Positions 11,801 through 23,800 of a stretch of 64,000 nt of DNA are shown here, one piece after another. Under the pieces are notes generated by a model that was not told the DNA's origin, did no database searches, and saw only the letters and a list, made by a program, of their open reading frames with translations. Origin of the DNA: Chrysopilus asiliformis (lineage: Eukaryota; Arthropoda; Insecta; Diptera; Rhagionidae); assembly GCA_964034945.1 (NCBI GenBank), contig OZ035961.1, forward strand, positions 7,764,501-7,828,500. The letters are read 5' to 3'. Numbering within the stretch: position 1 is the stretch's first letter; each line of letters opens with the position of its first letter. The position numbers were made by a program, and so were the translations under genes.

Positions 11801-14800
11801 GGCGTCTTTGATAGTTTTCTTCCACGAAATTAGTCCAAATTTAATTGACCATCGACAGGTTATACGTTTGTACCTTTTTTTGCCAAAGCTTGATCAACGA
11901 ATTTTCTCGAAATTTCGATTTCGTGATCTGATTACTGCGTTTTTTTTCTAATATAAAGTGGTATATCCACATGATCAAATCACACGATAATTCGCACGCT
12001 TCCAACGGTTTTCAGTTAGCACTTTTTGAGGTCATCACAAAAAAAAACATGATTGTCTTTAGAGGTTGACGAAGTAAATATTTTAAATGACATAGAAAAA
12101 TAAATACGAAAAGCTAAAGCGGTCCCTACACGTTCAATCTTGCAGTCAATCATCGCATGCTGTGACAGCATTTTGAACGTCTATGGTGATGCTGTCAAGC
12201 AAATTCCATGATTGACAGCATGCTGGCCAATATCAAAATCATTTTGATATTTTTCAAGGGAGCTTTGTGAATGACAGCATGCTTGAACGTGTATGGCGAT
12301 GCTGTCAATCATTTTGTCATTTCAGGGGAATTTTTAGTAGTGAAAATATGTCGCATATAAAAGACAAAGTCTTTTGGGAATCCTTTTTCGAGTTATATAG
12401 ACAAAGAAGTGAGTTGTGGATGACGAAAAGCGAAAAATATAAGGACAAAAATTTTTTTAATTGACATTTGTGCTGTGTGTTGTCGGTTTGGCTGTTTCGA
12501 ATAAAATGATGCTTGCGTGCATGATTGAGCGTCTAGTGCAAATAAGCTTTTTGCTGTGACAGCATGATTGACTGCAAGATTGAACGTGTAGGGGCCGCTT
12601 AACACCTATGAATTTACCATTAAAAGTTCTAATTCTAACAGAAATAAAAAAAAAAGAATTTAAAAAACCTTTCATTGAAAAAAATGTACTAAAAAGGATA
12701 AAAATAATTTTTTGGGCGCTGTGTATCAGAAACAAAAGCGACATAAATATTTATTTAATTTAATTTTTTGTTTTTATTTCGCTTTAACACTCTAACTGCC
12801 ATGACGGTTTTAAGCCTTTTTCGAATATTTAGTTGTCAGTCAAAAAGGCACTAAGAGAAAAAAAAATTGAAACAAAATTATACCTAAATGTTATTTTATT
12901 ACCATAAAATGTGTGCAACTACAAAAAATAGTTGCGGTTGCAGCGAACACTTTAATAATTTTCATTGTGGCCGTTGTGTACAGTTAGGTGTCAGTCCTTT
13001 TTGACTGACGTGGCAGTTAGAGTGTTAAAAATTATTTTCTACCTTTTGAGTACATTTTTTAAGATAAAATTTTTTTAAATTTTTTTTAAGGTTGGTTTTT
13101 GAAACAACTATCAATTAACATAATTTCCATTATATCATGTTTGTTTCATTGTTCAATTTTCAGGGTGGGTTAACAGCAGCCATTAACGCTGACGTTATCC
13201 AGAGTGTGTCCGTGATTTTCGTTACATTAGTGGTAATAGTTCAGGGAATGATGGACAATGGGCCCAAAAATGTTTACGACTATAGCAACGATAGTGGTAA
13301 GTATTAATATTTTTACAAGCTTTATTTAGTTTCACTTGTTTGTGATACATTATTTTCAATAGTATATTTTGTAATTACTATCCATCATTTTTTTTTTCTT
13401 TTGTTTTAGTTTTTTCGCTTCAGTAGTTCACTAATTAATGAAATTTTAGCTTCACATAATCAATAACACTCATTAATGCTGAGGAGCTTGTATTTTTTCA
13501 AAAGTTTTTCTCATACATAGAAATCCAACTTTTAGGGTAAAGTTGCATAACTCGTGAAGTTCTTCGCATTCCCTTGCAGTTTTGCCTTCAGGGCTAGCCG
13601 GAAAATTCATTTTGTCTTGTCACTTTTTGGCGACTTTCTGGATTAAGTTTAGTACCACCGTTACACTACTCCCCCTTAAAGTAAGAAGTAATTTATGAAC
13701 CGGCTTCATCCCCTAGTTCCCCCGAAAACTTTTTGGGGTTAATAGTGATAGCCCTATTAAAAAAAAGAATGATTTAACTATTTTTAAATTGGAATTGGGA
13801 TTACAACTAAAATGGTTAATATCAAATACAAACATAACAAAAGGTATAATTGCCAACCTGGCAATTATTGAAAATCCGTATGGTGATATGGCATTGTTCG
13901 AAGTTTAAGTGAACGGCGAACAGTTGTATCAAAATTCCAGTTTGAAGTCAAACTTTTCAATAAGATTTCTTAAAATGTATTCCAATCGGATTTTGATGTA
14001 TGGGTATTTTATGTAGAATCATATCCTAAATAACTTTTGTTCTTGGACTTTTTTGATAAGATGCACCGTTTTTGAGATATTCGCAAAAAACGTTTTCGTT
14101 CGTTTGGGAGGCAACCCCCCTAATGGTCCATTTTTGCTCATTAACGAACTTAGCCTTGCATTTACACGAAAAACGAATCTTTTTTTACCGTTCACTAGAC
14201 CTTTCGGGACGGTTACAATAGTAAAGGGTCTTCAACGAGGACAAAACAATTTTGTGTTTTAATAAAAACGCACCCTAAAACTTTTTTTATGATCTGGCAA
14301 TGCTAAAACGTCAGTCAAGGTTTATATTTTTATCATGGTGAAGTTCACGAACGAGCAATTCCAGACAGCTGGTCAAACAATTGATCTATTGAAGGAGAAG
14401 TTCGGTAATCGTGTAATCTCGAGAAATGGTCCGGTCGAATGGCCACCTCGCTCATGCGATCTAACGCAGTTGAATTTCTTTTTATGGGGTTATGTTAAGT
14501 CGTTGGTTTATGCCAACAACGTTAGAGGAGCTCAGGAACAATATCGAACGCGAAATTGCCAACGTTCCGGCCGATATGTGTGGAAGAGTGGTGGAAAATT
14601 GGCTCCAAAGAATCAATCTGCAAACGTGCTCGCGGTGGCCATATGAACGACATCGAATTTCATACTTAAATGTAACATGTCCACTACACCTGGAATAAAT
14701 TTCAGCCCGATTTCTCAATTATTCTGTGTTTTATTTAAATACAAAATTGTTATGTCCTTGTTGAAAGACCCGATATAACCGGAAAACCATAAATAGACAC

Positions 14801-17800
14801 CATTTAGGTATCTTTACTCTAACTTCAGTATGTGTTCATATATTATTAGGACATACATTCGGCTGGATATTTTATTTTTATTTTATTTTTCTCTCCTACA
14901 GTTCACTTCATTGATAATACAATCTTATTTTTCTTGGCATTGGTGATTCTCGAGTCCCGGCATCCCACCACCGCGGTTAAAATCGACATTTTTGCCAAGA
15001 AAGAAAAATTACTTTCCTTCCCATACATCAGTTAAATGATTAATTTTTGTAGCTATTAAAGTATTACAAACTGGTATAGCACGAATACATGAACGAATAT
15101 TATGTTATTCCGATAGGGGGTAGGGGGGATGATGGGGGATATAACAGTTGTATTTAACTTGCGTGCCCGACCATATTCAAGTGGTTTTACTGTTGCGTCC
15201 CAACTGGACATTATTAATGATCATTTTGGTGCTATGCTCGCATCCTTGTTATCCCAATGCTAGCCTACTTGACGCCCTTTACCAATTCATTCATTAATTC
15301 TGTCTCCATTGGATATTTTGGCAGTTTTTTTTCTTCTTTCTTTTTTTTCTCTCAGCTCCTTTTATATCATTTTATCGTCGTAATTGAACACTTAACGCTC
15401 ATGACTTGCATCTTGTTTTCCTTTTATTCCTTGAATCTATCAAGCCATCCATCAACCCATTTATTTAGGCATTCATTGGCATCCCATTTGTTCATTGCTT
15501 AAAATTCCTCCAACAAGGATTCAATAGCTAGATGATACAAAATATTCTAAATAGCTATACGCACACTTTAATTTTCATGCCAGGGATAATACGAAATTGG
15601 TCTCTTTCATGTTTAAAAATAGGGACAGAAAAAAATCTCCATTCACTAGAGAAATCCCTGTCAAAAAAAATCATTACAGGATTTTTATAAAACAATGTGT
15701 TCCTTCAATTTTATTATTTTTGATTTTTTTTCTCATCGTTACGGTCATTTTTTCCCGTCAAGAAACATTTCCCTTTGTGATTTTTGCCTGCGTGTTCCCA
15801 GGATGAAAACCTGAGGAAATTTATTAGATGATAAATTGCTTTTAAAGTACCAACGGTCCTGTGGAACTTTCGATGTCATCTTTTACAACGACATAACATA
15901 ATCACTTTGTATGTTTGTTACAGGAAGACTGAAGTTTATGAATTTCACTGGTGATATGACGGTCCGCGTGGACACATTATCTGCATGGCTTGGACAGCTT
16001 TTCATGTCATTATCACAGTTCGGATGCCAGCAAAACTTTATGCAGCGCTACTTGAGTCTTAGATCACTTAAGGAAGTTACCAAGTATGTACAATTAGAAT
16101 GTAATTAGTTGTCAAGCTTTTTTTTTCATTAGAATAATTTTAAGTGTTATTATGGAATATTTCTAAACGTGCTAAATATGCAAAAACCTTGTCAAGAAAT
16201 GTTTTTATACGCGGATTTTATTTAAATGGTACCGAAATCGGTTCACAGAATCAAAAGATGTAAAGAGAGGGGCATAACGCGGAATCAAAAGATGTAAAGA
16301 GAGGGGTATAACGCGGTAGAGCTGTAGAAGGCAATGGTGAAATATTGTACATTAAGACATTCCTTCATTATTTCCCACCGAATGGCGAAAATGGAATCGA
16401 AATCGGCTCAGTGGATCAAAATCAACAAAGAGAAGGGATTTAAATAGGGGGGAAGGGAGGGGGGAGCAACGGTGGATTTTTATGCACTAAAATCTTCCTC
16501 CCTTGATATTCATCCGAATGGGACAAACAAACACTCACCCCAAATGCAAATTTCCTCTCCGTTCCGTCGGGGGTGTAAAGAATTGGAGACTCCAATTTCA
16601 AGCGACGGCTGAAATATTCCATGATTATAGTAAAACTCTTTAACAAAAATGTGCCGCAGGTGATTTTTTTAAAAATAATACTACACTAGAGGTTTGTGTG
16701 CCTCAGGCGAAAAATTTCATCGTTCAAAGTAAAAATATAGCCTTTTCTTCTTCTGCCTTCTTCTGTTCTGTGCTATAACCAATATCCATTCTTAGCCTGC
16801 TGGAATGTGTCTAATTAGAGGTCCCGGTCGTGTTCCAATATCCCCAACTGGAATATGGATTAAATTTTAGATAGAATATAAAGGGTATTCACAGTCCTCT
16901 TTTAATTTTGGGTATTCGGTGTTTTCGGTAATATTAAAAGACTGAAAATATTCTGCTGTAAACATCCCACAGCACAGATTTAAGAACAGCGCTTTTATTG
17001 GATACGTGACCAAATCATGAACTGCGAATTTGATTGTAAAATATGTTACATACCTTTAAATCCATGTTTGATGTATTCTTTTGAATTTCTATTGTGGCAA
17101 TGGCTATCAAAATTGAAAAAAATTGCAGTCCGATGAGATTAACAAAAAAAAAAACCAGTGAGAAAATTTGACAACTAAAAACATTACTAGCGCCACTCGC
17201 GGTTGATTCTTGATACCCAATAACCGGGCCGGAAAACACGACTCAAGGCATGTCTACAATTACCGAATCCGATAATTCATTTTTACATGAACCAAATTAC
17301 CATCTCGGTAAAAATCTGTTAAATTTGACTGAATTACCGAGCGGTAAAATTACTCGCAATTTAAAAGAGGACTGTGAATACCCTTATAGCAAAAAAACTT
17401 GTTACTAAAATTATTTAATTCGAGATTTCTATCTAACATGAGTTGCGCTTAATAAGTTTGTTATTAGTTTAGCGACCCACCAACCGAAAGCCTTATATAG
17501 CATAAATTAAAAAAACATTCACTCAAAATCATAGTAAAAAGGAATAAAAGGTGATAAAATATTTTTATTGGTAAGCAAATACGCAAACAAGCATATTTAA
17601 TTCGAAATTCTCATTACAATAAACCGAAAAAAAAATTTATTGAAAATACATTCGCTTTTAAAGCACAATTAAAATAATAAAAAAAAAATAATCATGAATT
17701 AAAAATACCGCATTACATATTTTTAATTTCCCAATACAAACATTTATTTCATAATACCATAAAAAGTTAAATAAAAACAGAATTGACTACCAAAAAAAAT

Positions 17801-20800
17801 TAATATCGTACCAAATAATAATAAAAAAAATTTTATTCATATCAGTTTTAACTTTTTTTTTCTTTTTTTATATATTTCAGAGTTTTGATGTCCAACATCC
17901 CATTGATAATTTTATTCTTTTCGTTATCCTGGATTGGCGGCATGGTCATTTACGCAACATATGTCAACTGTGATCCTCTCGCAGCCGGCTACATCCAGAA
18001 AAGTGATGAAATTCTTCCGTTCTATGTCGAGGACCGGCTATCATATATTCCAGGATTTTTGGGGATTTTTATGGCTACCCTTTTTAATGGTGCATTGAGG
18101 TGATTTATAGACTAAGAAAAGCACAAAACCCTTAACAAAACCTCGGCCCTGGCTTTATGGCCACTACACAAATACCAAAACACTTTCAGTACTAGCCACG
18201 GGTCCTTTAACTCTTTCGCCTCTCTTCGGTTTTCATTCCTTTTTGTACAGCAATATATCGAAATATGTTTAGTTTGCATAGAGATTCATGTGTTTCGGTA
18301 CACTTTTTACTTTCGCTGCGTGGCTATAGAAGGAAAGTATTGTATTTATGACGGAGATCGACTCGAGAACGGGGACTGATAGACATTTTTTATCATTTTT
18401 TTTATCAAAATGTCTATCCGTTTCAGAAAAAGTGATGAGGATATCCATGTGTCTGTCTGTCCGTCTGTTCGATGTACGTACATATATTAGATAACTCGAG
18501 AACGTATTGAGGTAGCGACTTGAAATTATTTGTTCTATAGAAATGGTAGTTTTCTATAAACTTTTGGAAAATTAACGATAACTCTAATTTTTCTAACAGT
18601 TTTTGGAAAATTTCTCGAAAACTATTCGCTTTTGGGGAAAAAATTATATAACAAAATTTAAAGGCTATACAATTTTTTACATTTTTTACTTTAACGGTTT
18701 TTACGTATCTCCAAAGGTTAGTCAGATATTTGAAAAAATAGGATCTTTTCAATATCTATTCCGAAACTTTAAATATTGCAGAGGAAAATGATGTGGTGTT
18801 AACACCAGATATTTTATTTGACTTTTTTCAACCTTTTTTGTGACATTGGGGAATTTTCACCCTCAGTATTCACTTTTCCATGGACAGTCAGTTTCTATTT
18901 TCCATCAACTTTTACTACATAGAAAAAAATTATGTTCATTTCAATGGCAAAATAAATCAATGTAGGAGATCTCCATGAAATATATCGGACTTTTATGGAG
19001 GAGGGGAGAGTTCGTGACAATGGGACTGCGGTATTAGACTCCAATACGAAAAATTGCCAAAAAGCGTGGCCTTTTGTGAGGGGGGAAGGGGAGTCTGAAA
19101 AGTCTAAAATTAGCGTGACGTATTTTAGAAACTGCCCCTAGGTTTACTTTTTACGAAAGATGCTTTTGTATAAAGTTTTAAATCTTCAGCTCAAAAAAAA
19201 TACCATTTACAATCCCACATTCAAGTAAAGATTTGCAAATCACAAAAAAAAGTCTCCCATGTATACTACCTATAAAAATTCAATGTTCAATTTTTATGAG
19301 TTTTGTCACCATATTGAAATAATTTTTGTTTTCCCTGGAATAGCTTAAACGTGTCGAATCTCAACTCATTGGCGACTGTCATTTGGGAGGATTTCCTTTC
19401 ACAAATGCCACATTTTAAGGGTTTGAGCGATAAGCAGCAATTGGCGATAATAAAGACAATAGCCGGCCTGGTTGGAATCCTGATAACTGGAATTGCATTT
19501 GCTGTTGGTCTCCTGAATGGCGTCATTGAGTCCTCAATGCTGGCGTTTTCAGCAACATCTGGACCATTGCTTGGAGTTTTTATCCTTGCTATGTTGATAC
19601 CAGTCGCTAATTGGAAGGTAATTTCTGTTAATTCTTCGAATATTCTTGTTGAGCATTTCAAATAATAAGCATTTTTCCTTTTTCTTTTTCTTCTTTTTTT
19701 CTATTTTCATCCTTCTTCCACAACAACGATTTGTTTCTTGGCTCTCAACCATAATCAACGACAAACCACTTTATCCAATACCACTAAATATGATGGCTGT
19801 TCATCTTTCCGCTGTTCAAACACTTGGAACTGTGTGTTATTTTGGGGTTGCTGTTGGGCTTCGTCATAATTCGGGACATCATCCAAAAATTTTATTCAAT
19901 TCCGGTGCCGGCGGGGCCTATGATGGCATACTTTTCTATTGGTGGTGGAAATCATAATTTGTCCCCTTGATTTTGTTTTTGGAAATTCAAACAGGGAGCG
20001 TCAGCTGGCATGATTGTTGCGCATATTTTAACATTTTGGATCACATTTGGCGGATTAACATTGGACAAACCACCAGTTTCAAACTTGGAAACATCAACCG
20101 AGGTAATTATTCAAATTTTCAACTCTTTTTTTTTGTGCATTTTGTGCCGCCATGATGGGTATAACTGATTATAAAGGAAATTTTAAACATATTTTGCATT
20201 AAAAGAGCATAGGGATGGTTAAAGGAAAAGCAAATTTTTTTATGAAAGATAAATTTTTTATGAATTTAAAATTAATTGGTTTTTAAACTTTATCATCCCA
20301 GATATTTTATGCTGTGCATTCAAATTTATCTGCTCTGTGATAAGTTTTTTAAACCCCACAGACTAATATCAAAGAATAGGTATCTGAAGAAGCGAAAGAA
20401 AGGACAAAATTTTTTGATGAGTGGAGAGTCCGTCCGATAAAACTATAGCTGTCGTCTTGTCTGCATAAGAACACGAAATTCAATGTGTATGTGAGACAAG
20501 ATGTCGGAATTGAGAGAATTATCATATGGGGGGTTGCCAGATGAACATTTGGCAAATTATAAATTTAAAAAATATTGAATCTAAATTCATGCTAAAAAAA
20601 TTTAAATAATCTAACCAAGGCATAAATTAATATGTGATTTTCCACACCACCTTCAGCTAAATTCTCACTTCTTCATGCAGCAACCATAACGAATTTAATA
20701 AAAATCTATTGCTTGGCTTTTAGTTTTATAACAACTTTAAACAATATGTTTATTAAATGAATTAGTTTATAGTTTTATGAAGCTCTTATACTAAGTTCAG

Positions 20801-23800
20801 ACCGACACAAAATCACGTAATTTTACGAAATGATTTAGAACTTAAACCAAAGTGTTCACACAGAGATTAAGGTAATTTGGTTTCACATTTCAACTACAGG
20901 ATTGCTATGAATTTTAGTGTAGGATTGCTATAAATTTTAGTAATATGATGAATAATACAATTCAAAACATCGATGAAATATGTGCAAACAGAATTAGACA
21001 CTTTAGACGACAATGGAAATTATCTGTAATGAAAATAAACAATTATTTTCCATTTCATATCTAATCGCATCAAAAACAAGCCAATTTTTTTTTGCCCCGC
21101 GTAAGTTGTTTACTAATATATCCTTTTCGCGTGCGGAACACGGCTTCTTTTTCTTATATCTCCGTCGTTCCAATCCAGCACAAATGTCAAAACTGATGTA
21201 CTCAAGAGAGCTGAATGAGTGATGCAGGGTTGTATTCATTGTTTTTGCTTGATTTCGTTCGTAATTTTATGGAACTTGCATAATTTTAGTGATTTTTGAA
21301 AACAGGTTAATGTACTGGAAATCTCGTGGTTTCGAGGAAGATTTCGTTCAAAATTACGAAAATCTTCAAAATTACGTGATTTTGTGTCGGTCTTTTTCCG
21401 AAGACGATTTGCGGAACAAAACATTCTTTCGTGGAAATGAAGTTCGCAAACACGATCAATGCAAGTGCCGTTTATGTTTATCAAATCTTGCCGATTTATC
21501 GAAGTTAGCCAAATTTTTTTCCTAAGATAAATTTAAGGATTTATTTTAAAGGAACATTATATTTTAGAAACCGAAATTATCAAATTTCATGTATTTAAAA
21601 TAAAGCACAATAGTAAGGAATTGCCTTTTAAATTGTCGCGCTTAATTTCAACTACAAAAGAAAACACCTGGCAATACTACTCAAATACCGCTTTGACTTT
21701 GACAGTTCAAAACAACAGTTCAAAACAAACTCCGGTGTCGCGGAAATTTAGTAAATTTCATCGGTAAATATATCGATTCCAAAACATAAAATTGTGATTT
21801 CACGTTGCGACGTATTTCAATTTGATGTAAGTGTTGTTTTTTTCGCCAAGTGTTGTTTTTTTATTCGCATTTTTAGAAGAAAACCAAAAATTTACCTTTC
21901 CATCGGTATCGGAAGCCTGAAAAATTTTCTTTCTGGGTTTTTCTTGAAACATTCGGTGACAAATAAACATTCGGTGACAATGCATTTTAAAAATTTTATT
22001 CGTGGCATTTTTCAGTGCGGAAACCTATTTTTGTGCAGTGAAAAACATACGAAAAATGATTTGTTCAATGCCTCAACAAAATGTAAACAAATGGGGCCAG
22101 CCGCATTATGTTTGTGTTTGTGATGAGAGAAAATTTCGTGTTTAAGGTGAGCCAATAAGCTGCTGTTTATGTCACAGCAATTTAAGAAAAAAAAACAGCT
22201 TAACGCAGCTTTTTAACAAAAATTTCATTTAAAAATTACTCGTGGACCTTGTTTGCTTATAGTTCGGTTACTAAATACAGTTTTTATGTAAAAAAAAATG
22301 TGATTTTCGAATTTTGATCTCAAAATATTCGGTCATTTGGATCACCCTCTCACATTGCATAAACTCCATGATTTTTTGTTTTTTTGCAGAGACCATTTAA
22401 GTGTGCATGACAGAAAGAGACTTACCTTTTGCCTGCACATTTAAAACGTTTTTTTCTATATCGCATATGCTCACTCTAACGTGGGTTATGAGAATTTCGG
22501 TTTCTTTCGCTTCTTCAGATACTTATTCTTTGCTAATATCATCAATTTTTATGAGAAAAAGTTCAATTTTTTTAATCACATATTGTTTTAGGGATGTTCA
22601 AACTTCAATTTCTCAGAAGGTATTTCAAAACCTGAAACCTCTTGGTTAGCGGCACACACCCCATTGGAAGCAACTTGGGCCATAAACAGCACTTTTGCTC
22701 CAACCACAGAAGCCCCACAGCCAGAAATGTAAGTTTATGAATTAAATATCATTTATTTGTCTCAGTTATATTAAGTTGCGACTATAATTAATTAAACTTG
22801 TATGTTTATTGAACAACTGCGACTTTTACAACTTCAAGATCATAAAAAATCACTTGTTTCTGGAATTTATGATGAAGTCTATTTTACAAAGCTTGAAATC
22901 TAATTCTTAAACATTTTAAAAATTCCAAAAATATGTCATTTGTCGAGCAATGATTTTTTAAAAGAAAAAGGGTTAAGTTATTGGCGGGAGGGGGGGGGTG
23001 GTTTTGTAGATTATTTTGGGATTGAAGACAGCTCTATCCAATGGTGTAAACTCCATTACAATTCGTCAACTATCAGACAAGTTGGTCAGAGGGGAGTGGA
23101 ATTATTGCTGTGAATTTCTGAGTCCACAGACAACAATAACCGACCGCATATATTCTTTTTATGGGAATTCAGATAAAAATGAAGGTAGCTTTATCACAAA
23201 AATTGATATATTTTCCCCATATATATGTATGTTAGATAATAAATTAATTCATAATCAAAACTACAATTACCTGGGCCGAATCGTCAAATATTATATGTCA
23301 GTGTCGTGCAGCTGTAAAAAAAAATTGCTTACATTGATGACTAACAATGTAAACAATGTAAAGAACGTAAAAATTTGTTTTTTTTTCTGAAACAACCAAA
23401 TGAAATCATAAACAATAAAAATCCGTGATTCAAAAATTTTTTCTTCAATTTTATAAAAAGACAGCGACGTAAGGAATGATACGACTTTACTCTTGAATTG
23501 GTCTTGCTAATTACAAGAAACGCAAATAGTTGTATATAAAAAAGTTCAAGTATCTAGCTCAATTCTTTCGAAAGTTATGGTATTCACGGGTGGACAGACA
23601 GACGAACAGGCAGAAATCAAAATCTTTTGTTATACCAAAACCCCTGGTATAATTCGTTTTTATGTGCGACCATTTGTTCGATGCGTTAAAAACTGTAAAC
23701 TATATCTAAAATACTACTTTTAATATGATTCCCATATAGAGTATAAACAATAAATTAAAGTTTGACAGGTAAAAAAAAATATTTACAAAATTCACATGCA

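Noticed and set aside
19646..19957. 103-codon ORF between transporter exons 5 and 6
   Set aside because: It does not continue the transporter alignment. Exons 5 and 6 join in phase without it and both have good splice sites, so it is intronic.
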